Both the position numbers and the translations under genes were made by a program. 64,000 nt of DNA from the NCBI RefSeq assembly GCF_028331445.1, contig NZ_JAQMHX010000003.1:372001-436000 (forward strand), written 5' to 3'. Positions 9,322-17,688 of the stretch are shown piece by piece; within the stretch, counting starts at the first letter, position 1; every line of letters starts with the position of its first letter. The notes under the pieces were generated by a model, which had not been told where the DNA came from, ran no database searches, and was given only the letters and a program-made list of their open reading frames with translations. This DNA is from Candidatus Phyllobacterium onerii (GTDB taxonomy: Bacteria; Pseudomonadota; Alphaproteobacteria; Rhizobiales; Rhizobiaceae).

Positions 9322-10347
9322 TCAAAATACGATCAGGCTGACGATCCAGGCTATAACGACAGATACCGGCCCCATGATCTGGCGACTGATCAGAACCGCC
9401 GGCACACCGATTTCGATCGTCTTGGGCTTGGCTTCACCGAGCGCCAGACCAACCGGGACAAAGTCACAACCTACCTGCGTATTATAGGCGAACAGTGCAG
9501 GCAGAGCCATTGCCGGTGAAATCGTGCCGTTGGCGATCTGCGGTCCGATAATCGCGACGCCGATAACTTGGGCGATAACCGCACCTGGTCCCAAAATCGG
9601 CGACAGGAATGGCAACCCGCAGATGGCTGAAAGGATCAGCAAACCGACGATATTATTGGCAAGCGGTCCCATTGGTTGCGCCAGCACATCGCCAATCCCG
9701 GTATAAAGGATGAAGCCGATGAGCATGGTCACAAACGCCATGAACGGCAGGACGTTGCGGACGACCTGGTCGATGGTACGGCGACCGGCATTGAAGAAAA
9801 TGCCGACCACACGGCCCATAGCTCGGCCGATAGTGCTGATAAAGCCTATTAACCCACCTTCACCGTTGTCCGACGTTGCAGTCCGGCTTGCCATGGACGC
9901 GGCAAGTTCTGCAGGCGTGGGCGGCGAGTCCTGTGACGATCTTACCCCTGCAACTGCTGCCGGTTGTGACCCGTCGGCGAGTTCGATATTGGCCTCTTTT
10001 ACACCTGAAACGTAGATGTCTTCGGTAATGAACTGCGCCAAGGGTCCTGCTTGGCCGACCGGCGTCAGATTGACGGTCGGAATACGTTTCCGTGGATAAA
10101 CACCGCAGCGGGCAGTACCGCCGCAGTCGACGACAACGACGCCCATCTCTCCTTCAACCGGAGGCGCCTTGAAACCGTCAACCGCCTCTCCGCCCGTGAG
10201 TTCTGCAATGCGGCGTGCGACGGGATGAATGCCGCCACCGGTGACGGACACGACCTTGTTACGCTCAGGCGTCAGCTGAATGACAAGCGGGCCGCCCCAA
10301 CCATTACCGCCTCTGGAAATCTTTACTGCCTTATAGGTCTTTGACAT
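9322..10347 (-). CDS. srlE: PTS glucitol/sorbitol-type IIBC component
   Basis: Membrane component of 341 aa. The N-terminal IIB domain has GGNGWGGPL and the active-site cysteine region DCGGTARCGVYPRKRIPT, both close to E. coli SrlE. A variable linker near 140-180 is followed by a membrane domain with several helices and GLPFLSPILGPGAVIAQVIG. It accepts phosphate from IIA and phosphorylates the substrate during uptake. The ATG at 10347 has a GGGGAGAA site. It is 21 bp after srlA. Confidence 0.93.
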   Translation of the reverse strand: MSKTYKAVKISRGGNGWGGPLVIQLTPERNKVVSVTGGGIHPVARRIAELTGGEAVDGFKAPPVEGEMGVVVVDCGGTARCGVYPRKRIPTVNLTPVGQAGPLAQFITEDIYVSGVKEANIELADGSQPAAVAGVRSSQDSPPTPAELAASMASRTATSDNGEGGLIGFISTIGRAMGRVVGIFFNAGRRTIDQVVRNVLPFMAFVTMLIGFILYTGIGDVLAQPMGPLANNIVGLLILSAICGLPFLSPILGPGAVIAQVIGVAIIGPQIANGTISPAMALPALFAYNTQVGCDFVPVGLALGEAKPKTIEIGVPAVLISRQIMGPVSVVIAWIVSLIVF

Positions 10348-10368
10348 TTTACTTCTCCCCGCCCCGAC

Positions 10369-11127
10369 TTAAAGTTCAATGCCCTGACGGCGTGCCATGA
10401 TGGCAGTAATGCGCTCGGTCAGCATACCCTTCAGGAGGATGACTACCAGACCAACGAGCGCGTACCAGATGGCGACGTTGATGTGATAACCGACGGGAAC
10501 CGCGCCTTTTTTCTCAAGTTCGAGAAGCGCGACGAGAATACCGCCCCAAACGAAATATTCGCCCGGGTTAATGTGCGGGAACAGACCAAGCGGTGGATGC
10601 ACATAGGATACGGCCGCATCGTAGAACGCCGGCTTGTGCTTTTCTTCGAGGAACGAACCAAACGTATAGGCCATCGGGTTTGTGAGGAAGAACACGGAAA
10701 GCACGGGCAAGACAGTGTAGCGCGTCAGCGCGATACGACCTGCACCCCGGGCGATGCCATGCACGCGTTCTTCGCCGACAAGCTCCGTCAAAGCGTAGAA
10801 TGCGGTCATCAGCACGACGAGCGTCGGGATAATGCCTGTTACAAATCCGGCGAAGACCTCGCCGCCCTTCTGGAAGATACCGATGAAGTATTTACCGATG
10901 TGGGTCAGCCAGCCGAGCTGCTCTTCCTGCTGGACATTCTTCAGCTTGTCCTTGAATTCCTCGACAGTGATATCCCCCGTCGATTGCACAAGCACGACAA
11001 GATCGTTGCCCGCATGCGTGATGGCCTGTTTGCCGTGGAGCGCCGCATCCGAGACCATCGATCCCGCCACCGAAATATGGTGCGCGGCGATGTCCGCATG
11101 TTGCGCCAGCATTGTTAAAATTGACAT
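10369..11127 (-). CDS. srlA: PTS glucitol/sorbitol-type IIC component
   Basis: Membrane permease of 252 aa. The family block FQKGGEVFAGFVTGIIP starts near residue 90, and LFPHINPGEYFVWGG forms the probable substrate region. Compared with E. coli SrlA (about 187 aa) it has an extra N-terminal part of about 70 residues (LAQHADIAAHHISVAGSMVS), soluble-looking and of unknown role. A strong GGAGGAGG site precedes the ATG at 11127, so the long form is probably real. Confidence 0.92.
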   Translation of the reverse strand: MSILTMLAQHADIAAHHISVAGSMVSDAALHGKQAITHAGNDLVVLVQSTGDITVEEFKDKLKNVQQEEQLGWLTHIGKYFIGIFQKGGEVFAGFVTGIIPTLVVLMTAFYALTELVGEERVHGIARGAGRIALTRYTVLPVLSVFFLTNPMAYTFGSFLEEKHKPAFYDAAVSYVHPPLGLFPHINPGEYFVWGGILVALLELEKKGAVPVGYHINVAIWYALVGLVVILLKGMLTERITAIMARRQGIEL

Positions 11128-11167
11128 GTTCCCTCCTCCTTATCGACCGTTTTCCAAACGGCCGTCC

Positions 11168-11602
11168 CTATGCGTTGACTGGCTTGATCCCGATTAGACC
11201 GGGCCGCTTTGGTTCTGCCCTGGCCTTGTCTATCTGTTCGATTGCGCGCTCCGCCGCTTTGGCGACATTCGGCTCCCCCAGACCTGTCATCACAGGATCG
11301 GTGCGCAATGCGTTCAGCGAGCTACCCTCAAACTCCTCGCGCCGCTTGAATTTCGCAAAAACCGATCTACCGCTCATCACGAGAAAACGTTGAACCGCAA
11401 GGTCCGGCGTAACGAGAATGAGGACGATCACACCCTTGCCAAAGCGGCCGCGAACATTGCCCGCGCCAACAAAACCATCATTGTATTTGGAAGTGATGCC
11501 TTTCATCACATCGCTATAGTGGCGCATCTGGTACCAGACGCCCAGTGATTGCAGCGCCCACAAAATCCCAAGGGCCAGCAATCCCCATTGCCACATTGCC
11601 AT
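11168..11602 (-). CDS. gutM: GutM-like protein, first gene of the PTS operon
   Basis: A 144-aa protein with one N-terminal membrane helix (WQWGLLALGILWALQSLGVW) and a cytoplasmic domain like the E. coli glucitol operon activator GutM, which helps control the gut operon together with GutR. I place the start at 11602 because GGGAGG lies 10 nt before that ATG; a longer frame reaches 11635 without a site. It is the first gene after the promoter at 11656-11690. In E. coli gutM is distal to the transporter genes, so its place here differs. Confidence 0.85.
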   Translation of the reverse strand: MAMWQWGLLALGILWALQSLGVWYQMRHYSDVMKGITSKYNDGFVGAGNVRGRFGKGVIVLILVTPDLAVQRFLVMSGRSVFAKFKRREEFEGSSLNALRTDPVMTGLGEPNVAKAAERAIEQIDKARAEPKRPGLIGIKPVNA

Positions 11603-11655
11603 GTCTTCAACCTCCCAACGCCCGACCGCAAACATATGCTATGATCGAACGAAAA

Positions 11656-11690
11656 AATATAGAACATTTGTTTTTTGTAATGTCAATATG
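11656..11690 (-). promoter_or_regulatory. Promoter with operator-like motif before gutM-srlAEB-ptsHI
   Basis: On the minus strand a -35-like TTGACA (11681-11686) is followed by ACAAATGTTC (11662-11671) and TATATT (11656-11661). The decamer and adjoining AT-rich bases recur before the DRL operon at 17160-17188, also downstream of TTGAC. A 10-bp identity placed equally in two promoters of one cluster suggests a regulator site, most likely for the SorC protein. The 19-bp spacer to TATATT is long, so the exact -10 is uncertain. Confidence 0.6.
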
Positions 11691-11727
11691 TATGATTTCG
11701 GTTCTGTTAAAACTTGGCTTGTGCTGC

Positions 11728-11747
11728 ATCACGGCGTATGACGTGAT
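11728..11747. promoter_or_regulatory. Inverted repeat before the unknown gene at 11773
   Basis: ATCACG (11728-11733) and CGTGAT (11742-11747) form an inverted repeat separated by 8 bp, centred about 35 bp upstream of the ATG at 11773. It has the size of an operator half-site pair. No matching site was found elsewhere in the window. Confidence 0.35.
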
Positions 11748-11772
11748 ACAATGAATTTGAAGGTGGGAAGGC

Positions 11773-12408
11773 ATGGATTTTCTGTTCAGAGACGAATTAG
11801 TCCATATGCCGGATTTACGGCACCGGCTTCGCCAACTGCGTTGGTTTCGCATGGCTTTTCGCAAGAATGCCGCGCTGATTGCGGAACACTACGGATATCA
11901 ATTTGCCATCGATGAAACCAGATTGACCAAAGCTTTTCTCAACTGGGTCGAGACGGTTGAACAACAAAAGTCCTATGCGCAGATCGATCGCAAGGATTTC
12001 ATCATTTTTGCTGCGGGCCTTGTGCTCAAAGAGCTTATCACCATAGGACCGGCGACAGTCCGAAGCCATCCCAAGCAGAGCGAATCGCAGCTGACAGAAA
12101 TGCAGGAGATTATCGCGTTCTGGCCTGAAGGGTTCCTCTATACCAATTACTGTGTCGGCGCGATCGCGGCAATTTGTGAGCAGGAATTTGGTACCGCTCC
12201 GAAGATCGACGCATGCGCGGACGATCTGCGCACATGGTGGTCGTACCGCGAGAACGTCCGCGAGATTCCGGATCAAGCGATCGCCTTTCTCGACAAATTC
12301 CTTGGCGCGGAGCCCAACTGGATCATGCCCAATCTGGCTTCGGCTCGCAGTGCCATTCAGCGAGCGCTCGTTTCGCCGAAACCAAGCGCTACGCTACCGA
12401 ACGGCTGA
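11773..12408 (+). CDS. Unknown protein between the PTS and Aco units (211 aa)
   Basis: A soluble 211-aa protein rich in aromatic and charged residues (e.g. LRQLRWFRMAFRKNAALIAEHYG). No signal peptide, membrane helix or known catalytic motif is visible, and I do not recognise the family. It starts at ATG 11773 (AAGG site), divergent from gutM across a 170-bp regulatory region, and its 3' end overlaps the 3' end of acoC by 20 bp (convergent). Both unknown genes of this region are placed this way, on the opposite strand and overlapping the last gene of an operon. Confidence 0.7.
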   Translation: MDFLFRDELVHMPDLRHRLRQLRWFRMAFRKNAALIAEHYGYQFAIDETRLTKAFLNWVETVEQQKSYAQIDRKDFIIFAAGLVLKELITIGPATVRSHPKQSESQLTEMQEIIAFWPEGFLYTNYCVGAIAAICEQEFGTAPKIDACADDLRTWWSYRENVREIPDQAIAFLDKFLGAEPNWIMPNLASARSAIQRALVSPKPSATLPNG

Positions 12409-13705
12409 CCTCTGTCAGTATCCGCATGATCTTTTCACGCTGTTCGAGCTGCGGCATATGTCCGGTCCCGGCAAAGAGATGCACGGCGATCTCGCCCGGT
12501 AACCCGGTGGCATGTGTCGCCGGGATCACCCGATCGGCTGCTCCGAAAATCAAACGGACTGGAATGGTCAGATTGGCAAGGGTCTGCCTGACATCGATGA
12601 CCTGCGTTCCGTCAGCGAAAAAACGGTCGGCAACGAGCTGCTGCGCATCGCGCAACGCCACATTCTGCGATTGAGCCAGCGTTGCGCTGATAAATGGCTT
12701 GGTCAAAAGACTTTCATCCTGAACCAGCTGCTTCATCCACGCGACGAGGCTCGGCTCGGTACGAGCCCGGACGAACCCCGAAAGAAACGCACCATTGATT
12801 TCAGGTCCAAGCCCGGCCGATGCGATCAGGACCAGTGCACGAATGTCGAGATGGCTGCGGGCAGCCACTTCGGTTGCGACCGCGCCACCAAATGAGTGCG
12901 CAACCAGGATTATTGGTCCAGAGTGATAGGCAGCAACGGTTTGTTCCACCAATTCGGCAATCGCATGCAGATCATCTGGAATGGTGTGCGGCGATGCGCC
13001 ATGGCCGGGCAGATCGATGGCAAGGATCGGATTGTCCAACGTGCCACCGCCCAGCATCGGTCTCCAGCTGTTGAGATCGGAGCCGAAGCCATGGATCAGG
13101 ACAAGCGGCGCGAGCTCCGAATTGTTGCCTTCGCGCAGCCATGCCGCATGCAGCGGAGCACCGGCTTGAACGGCAGGTTCGCGAAGCTGCACAACTGGCT
13201 TCGTGACCGCCGCACCCAGCGCAACGCCATTTTCGACATCCTTCTTCTGGATGCGTCCCTTCGGTCCAGACCCTGAAACCGACGTCAGATCAATGCCGGC
13301 TTCCTTGGCAACGCGGCGGGCGAGCGGCGTTGCACGAACGCCGTCGGCTTTGTCAGCGGTCGTTGTCGTTGTTGCGGGCGCGGTTTCCAACGATTCAGCC
13401 GCAGGCTTTGCCTCTGGCGCAACCACTGCGGGTGCATCTGCAATGTTTGTTGGTGCATAGGCCTCACCTTCGGCAAAGATCCACGCTACGGCCTGGCCCA
13501 CAGGAACTGTCGTGCCCTCCGCCGCCGTGACATTGCGCAAAATGCCCGAAGACGGTGCATCCACTTCCATGGCTGCCTTGTCAGTCTCGATTTCGAACAG
13601 CACCTGCCCTTTGGTGACAGCATCGCCATCCTTTGCGTACCAGCGCGAAATCTGGCCGCTTTCCATATCCATATCGACCTTGGGCAGGATCACCTCGACG
13701 GGCAT
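12389..13705 (-). CDS. acoC: Acetoin-dehydrogenase-type E2 with alpha/beta-hydrolase domain
   Basis: A 438-aa dihydrolipoyl acyltransferase component. The N-terminal lipoyl domain has the lipoylated Lys in FEIETDKAAMEVDAPSSG. A Pro/Ala-rich linker leads to an E3-binding domain (RATPLARRVAKEAGIDL, about 125-160). The C-terminal domain is an alpha/beta hydrolase (LVLIHGFGSDLNSW, LPGHGAS, nucleophile elbow AHSFGG) instead of the trimeric acetyltransferase domain of pyruvate dehydrogenase E2. This layout is known from AcoC of acetoin dehydrogenase. It starts 3 bp after acoB. No E3 gene is adjacent, so a shared lipoamide dehydrogenase would be needed. Confidence 0.9.
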   Translation of the reverse strand: MPVEVILPKVDMDMESGQISRWYAKDGDAVTKGQVLFEIETDKAAMEVDAPSSGILRNVTAAEGTTVPVGQAVAWIFAEGEAYAPTNIADAPAVVAPEAKPAAESLETAPATTTTTADKADGVRATPLARRVAKEAGIDLTSVSGSGPKGRIQKKDVENGVALGAAVTKPVVQLREPAVQAGAPLHAAWLREGNNSELAPLVLIHGFGSDLNSWRPMLGGGTLDNPILAIDLPGHGASPHTIPDDLHAIAELVEQTVAAYHSGPIILVAHSFGGAVATEVAARSHLDIRALVLIASAGLGPEINGAFLSGFVRARTEPSLVAWMKQLVQDESLLTKPFISATLAQSQNVALRDAQQLVADRFFADGTQVIDVRQTLANLTIPVRLIFGAADRVIPATHATGLPGEIAVHLFAGTGHMPQLEQREKIMRILTEVSRSVA

Positions 13706-13708
13706 GGC

Positions 13709-14707
13709 TTAACGTATCCCCTTAACGAGATCGCGAGCGCTCTTCAGAATACCGGGCACCTGCGGCACCGTCGCCTTCTCGAGCTCCGGATTATAGGGAA
13801 TAGGCGTTTCCGCACCACCCAGGCGCACGATCGGCGCATCGAGATAATCGAAGGCCTCGCTTTCGGCGATCATCGCGCTGACTTCTGCCCCGATGCCAAG
13901 TGTTTTCACGCCTTCATAGACGCACATCAGCTTCGACGTTTTTTTGACACTGGCGATGATGGTTTCCTTATCCATCGGACGGACGGTGCGCAAATCGACG
14001 ACCTCGACATCGATGCCTTCTTTCTCGAGCTCTCGCGCCGCTTCCAGTGCTTTGTGCACCATGATGGCCGAAGCAACGATGGTCAGGTCAGTTCCTTCGC
14101 GTACGACAGCAGCCTTGCCGATCGGCACGGTATAATGTCCTTCCGGAACATGACCCTTCATCTTGTAGAGCAGCTTGTGCTCGAAAATCATGACGGGATC
14201 CGGGTCTTCGATGGCCGCGAGCAACATGCCCTTGGCATCATACGGCGTCGACGGCTGGATAACCTTCAGGCCAGGTACGTGGCCAAACCACGCTTCAAGA
14301 CTTTGGCTGTGTTGCGCCGCGGCGCCTGTACCGGAGCCGGCGGGAAAGCGCATCACCAGAGGCACCGAGACAGCGCCGCCGAGCATATACCGAATCTTCG
14401 CCGCCTGATTGACGATCTGTTCCATTGCCAGCGCTGCGAAATCCGAAAACTGGAACTCGAAGATCGGCCGCATTCCGGTCAAGGCCGCACCGACGGCAAC
14501 GCCCGCACCGCCAAGCTCGGAGATGGGCGTATCCATCACCCGATCTTCACCGAAACGATGCACAAGGTCACCCGTCACCTGAAAAGCGCCGCCATAGACG
14601 CCGATGTCCTCGCCCATTAGAAACACGCGGTCATCGGCTTCCATGGCAATGGCCATGGCTTCCTGGATTGCCTGCGAATAGCTCAGCTCGCGGATTATCT
14701 CGTCCAT
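13709..14707 (-). CDS. acoB: TPP-dependent acyloin/2-oxoacid dehydrogenase E1 beta
   Basis: A 332-aa transketolase-like E1 beta subunit, beginning [18 protein letters not shown], with the usual blocks [51 protein letters not shown] and [12 protein letters not shown]. It pairs with E1 alpha to bind thiamine diphosphate and perform the decarboxylating or C-C-cleaving step. The start codon overlaps the acoA stop (TAATG), so the two are translationally coupled. The acetoin-type E2 next door favours an acyloin substrate over a 2-oxoacid. Confidence 0.9.
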   Translation of the reverse strand: MDEIIRELSYSQAIQEAMAIAMEADDRVFLMGEDIGVYGGAFQVTGDLVHRFGEDRVMDTPISELGGAGVAVGAALTGMRPIFEFQFSDFAALAMEQIVNQAAKIRYMLGGAVSVPLVMRFPAGSGTGAAAQHSQSLEAWFGHVPGLKVIQPSTPYDAKGMLLAAIEDPDPVMIFEHKLLYKMKGHVPEGHYTVPIGKAAVVREGTDLTIVASAIMVHKALEAARELEKEGIDVEVVDLRTVRPMDKETIIASVKKTSKLMCVYEGVKTLGIGAEVSAMIAESEAFDYLDAPIVRLGGAETPIPYNPELEKATVPQVPGILKSARDLVKGIR

Positions 14708-15744
14708 TAAATTTCAACCGTATAAACGTCGCGTGTCAGATTATCGAGCGTAGGTGATGGGCTGTTCCTGGCGAATTCGATCGCCTCGGCAATCTCCGCC
14801 TCGGCGCTTGTCCGGATCGCGTCGATATCGGCGTCGTTGACGAAACCGAATTCCTTGAGCTGATCTTCGAACAGTTGGATCGGATCGCGATTGCTGATCC
14901 AGTCCTCGATCTCTTCTTTTGTGCGGTAGCGGTTGCGGTCACTCTTAGAATGACCGCGGTGACGATACGTCTTGCACTCGATGAGGGTTGGGCCCTCACC
15001 CCGGCGGGCCCGTTCCACAGCATCGTGTGACGCTTCGGCGACATCGGAGAGATTGTTACCATCGACGACAACGCCCGGCATGTTGTAGGCGACCGCGCGA
15101 TCAGCAACGTTCGCAACAGCCGTCGAACGCTTGGTCGATGTGGACATGCCATAACCATTGTTCTCGCAGACGAAAACCACCGGCAGCTTCCAGATCGAAG
15201 CCATGTTGAGCGCTTCGTGAAACGCACCCTCATTGTTGGCGCCATCGCCAAAATAAGAGATGACGACCTTGCCGTTCTTCTGCTTCTTTGCGGACAGAGC
15301 AGCCCCAACCGCAATCGGGATACCGCCGCCGACGATGCCATTCGCACCGAGATTGCCCTTGGAGACGTCGGCGATATGCATGGAGCCGCCACGGCCCTTG
15401 CAGTAACCCGTCTCCTTGCCGAAGAACTCGGCGAACATTTTCGAGACTTCCGCGCCCTTGGCGATGCAATGTCCATGACCGCGATGCGTCGAGGTGATCA
15501 TGTCATCTTCGGCGAGCGGCATCGAAATGCCGACCGCACTCGCTTCCTGACCAATAGACAGGTGCATGGTGCCGTGGATGAGGCCGCGCGTATAGGACTC
15601 CTCTGCACCCTCTTCGAAGCGGCGTATCAGATACATCTTGCGCAGTGCTTCCTTCAGCTGCTCCGGCGGATAATGCCGAAACGCGAAGGGAAGGTTGCTA
15701 CCATCGTCATGGCGCTTGGCGCTTGAATTTCTGGCGGCTGCCAT
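14707..15744 (-). CDS. acoA: TPP-dependent acyloin/2-oxoacid dehydrogenase E1 alpha
   Basis: A 345-aa E1 alpha subunit. The thiamine-diphosphate motif begins [18 protein letters not shown] and ends ENNGYGMS. Other family blocks are [32 protein letters not shown] and a phosphorylation-loop-like [19 protein letters not shown]. AcoA and PDH E1 alpha are similar, so the class is set by the neighbouring AcoC. It lies 38 bp after the DRL gene and should be cotranscribed with it. Confidence 0.9.
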   Translation of the reverse strand: MAAARNSSAKRHDDGSNLPFAFRHYPPEQLKEALRKMYLIRRFEEGAEESYTRGLIHGTMHLSIGQEASAVGISMPLAEDDMITSTHRGHGHCIAKGAEVSKMFAEFFGKETGYCKGRGGSMHIADVSKGNLGANGIVGGGIPIAVGAALSAKKQKNGKVVISYFGDGANNEGAFHEALNMASIWKLPVVFVCENNGYGMSTSTKRSTAVANVADRAVAYNMPGVVVDGNNLSDVAEASHDAVERARRGEGPTLIECKTYRHRGHSKSDRNRYRTKEEIEDWISNRDPIQLFEDQLKEFGFVNDADIDAIRTSAEAEIAEAIEFARNSPSPTLDNLTRDVYTVEI

Positions 15745-15782
15745 GTCGGCACTCCCTGTCTGATTCTAGATGCTTTCGAGGC

Positions 15783-17102
15783 TCACGCCCCATAAACCAG
15801 TTTATCCTGGCGAGCGCGGAGTTCGACGATCTTCGAGCCTGGCGCGGGGGCGGCATTGGCGCTGGTGATGAGTTCACCCTTCCTGATGGCTTTCGTGACG
15901 CTGCCGCCCTGCAAAAGGCCGCAAGGGATGGCACCGGCGACGCGCGCTTCGCCCGCCGTCATGATCCACGCGCGGTAGCAATATTCGCCAATCGCATCGA
16001 GCCTGTCGCCGGGCTTCAGATCCTTCTTGGCGACGGCACAGACCTCGGCCACCGGCTTGGCCAGCGGCACCATGTCGGCCTTGCCGTAAAGCACGACGCG
16101 GGCGCAGGTCAGCGGCACCTCGAGCGAAGTCAGGTGATAGGGGCGATGGAAGGTGAAGTAGGGACCCTTGCCCATCTTCAGGTCTTCCATGCGCTCCGAG
16201 ATGCGCGGATGCGACATGTCGGCAACGACGAAGACGCCCGGCGCCACGCCCTTGCCGATCGAATAGTCGACGACACCCACGCGCGACAGGACGCCGCCAT
16301 CCTTTTCCGGCACGAGCACCTTCGACAACTGGTCGAGCGTTGCCGCCGGGCCATGCATGCCGGGCCTGTCGGGGACGAGCCCGGTGGCATTGGCGATCGC
16401 CGCCATCTCCACCATGGTCTTCGAGCCATCGACGAACTCGACCAGCATGCGCACATTCATGTGGCGGCGCCTGGCTTCTTCCTCGTAATCGTCGGGTATC
16501 GCATCGATGTTGAGCGGGTTGTTCTTGCCCTTGCCGGCGGCAACGATCGGATGGCCCATGGCCGAAACGAACTCGATCAGCTCCATGCACGAGGACGGCT
16601 CATCGCCGGCACCGAGCGAATAGGTGACGCCGAGCCGGTCGGCCTCGCTCTTCAAATAGGCGCCGATGGTCACGTCCGCCTCGACATTCATCATGACCAG
16701 ATGCTTGCCGTGCTCCATTGCCTTCAAGCCGATCTCGGCCCCGACCGCCGGCACCCCGGTCGCATCGATGACCACATCGATCAGCTCGTTCTCAAGGATG
16801 AGATCGGCATCATTGGTCACGGCGATCTTGCCGGCTTCCATCGCCGCGGTCAGCGCCGCAGCATTCGAGACTTCGCGCGAATGACCCGCTTCCTGGTAGG
16901 CGATGTCGACGGCCTTGACCGCGTGGGGCAAATTGAGTTCGGAAATCGCCCCGATCTCGATGCCGGGCATATGCGCCACACGCGTGACGATGTCGGTGCC
17001 CATCTCGCCCGAACCGATCAGGCCGATGCGGATCGGACGGCCGGTCTCCGCTCGCGCCTGCATATCCCGCGCCAATCCCGTCAATGCAACATTCGTAGCC
17101 AT
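15783..17102 (-). CDS. Type II DXP reductoisomerase-like oxidoreductase (DRL) with SAF domain
   Basis: A 439-aa NAD(P)-dependent enzyme. The Rossmann motif RIGLIGSGEMGTD is near residue 26, a homoserine-dehydrogenase-like middle includes MMNVEADVTIG, SLGAGDEPSSCMELIEFV and AGKGKNNPLN, and the C-terminal SAF-like part has CGLLQGGSV. It closely resembles my memory of Brucella abortus DRL (DXR-II), which makes 2-C-methyl-D-erythritol 4-phosphate from DXP in place of DXR; no alignment was run. Here it leads an operon with acoABC next to a polyol PTS, which suggests the reverse, catabolic direction (inference). I chose ATG 17102 (GGGAGG site, 50 nt after the promoter) over an upstream frame start at 17150. 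Confidence 0.8.
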   Translation of the reverse strand: MATNVALTGLARDMQARAETGRPIRIGLIGSGEMGTDIVTRVAHMPGIEIGAISELNLPHAVKAVDIAYQEAGHSREVSNAAALTAAMEAGKIAVTNDADLILENELIDVVIDATGVPAVGAEIGLKAMEHGKHLVMMNVEADVTIGAYLKSEADRLGVTYSLGAGDEPSSCMELIEFVSAMGHPIVAAGKGKNNPLNIDAIPDDYEEEARRRHMNVRMLVEFVDGSKTMVEMAAIANATGLVPDRPGMHGPAATLDQLSKVLVPEKDGGVLSRVGVVDYSIGKGVAPGVFVVADMSHPRISERMEDLKMGKGPYFTFHRPYHLTSLEVPLTCARVVLYGKADMVPLAKPVAEVCAVAKKDLKPGDRLDAIGEYCYRAWIMTAGEARVAGAIPCGLLQGGSVTKAIRKGELITSANAAPAPGSKIVELRARQDKLVYGA

Positions 17103-17159
17103 CAATGCCTCCCTGTGCCAGCCTCTGATGGGGACTTCGAGGCTGGTCAATCAAGACAT

Positions 17160-17188
17160 CGAATATTGAACATTTGTATTTTAGTCAA
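17160..17188 (-). promoter_or_regulatory. Promoter with operator-like motif before DRL-acoABC
   Basis: On the minus strand TTGACT (17183-17188) and TATTCG (17160-17165) are 17 bp apart, a good sigma-70 promoter. The spacer contains ACAAATGTTC (17168-17177), identical to the decamer in the gutM promoter at 11662-11671. The flanking AATATT / TATATT is also similar. This ties the two operons to one regulator. Confidence 0.65.
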
Positions 17189-17248
17189 GACCTATGTGCA
17201 TAATGACAACAGGAAACGGCAGGCAGATTCCACTCTCGCGAGCGCCGG

Positions 17249-17542
17249 TCACTCGAAGCGATGCCCTTCCCGTTCCGGATCGCGCGAGATCTCCGCCTCC
17301 TCCTCATCATCGGGCAAGGCCTCGTCGCTTTCCTGGTACGGATTATCGTCATCTTCCTCTGCAAGCCCTGCATCTTCCGGTTCGACCTGCCGTTCACCCA
17401 GAATGGCAAGCTCATCGTCGGCTTGCATCTCCGCTTCGCCGGTTCCGATATCGTCTAAGTCCGGTGTTTCAATGGGCATATTCGACGCCGGTTCCCAGGG
17501 CTCAATACGTTCAGGACTGTTCTTGGGTTCTCTACCAGACAT
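17249..17542 (-). CDS. Small acidic protein (97 aa)
   Basis: A very acidic, probably disordered protein (MSGREPKNSPERIEPWEP, then runs such as EPEDAGLAEEDDDNPYQE). No domain is recognised. AAAGGAG lies 7 nt before the ATG at 17542; the longer frame to 17779 lacks a site and overlaps the next gene. It is on the same strand as the DRL operon but separated from it by that operon's own promoter. Confidence 0.65.
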   Translation of the reverse strand: MSGREPKNSPERIEPWEPASNMPIETPDLDDIGTGEAEMQADDELAILGERQVEPEDAGLAEEDDDNPYQESDEALPDDEEEAEISRDPEREGHRFE

Positions 17543-17688
17543 GTTGTGCTCCTTTAGTTGCAAAGGAAACGCCTCAGAAACTGTTTGGATGCATAAAATG
17601 CATAGGTCTTCGAATGTTTTGCCTTTTGCCCTAATCCACCCATAATCACCTGCGACGCAGCAGCTCCATCTTATTCGGGGAGATATCC

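Noticed and set aside
15645-17645. Very long plus-strand ORF (666 codons) opposite DRL and acoA
   Set aside because: It is antisense to well-supported genes, is rich in His, Arg and Asp as GC-rich shadows are, and has no recognisable domain.
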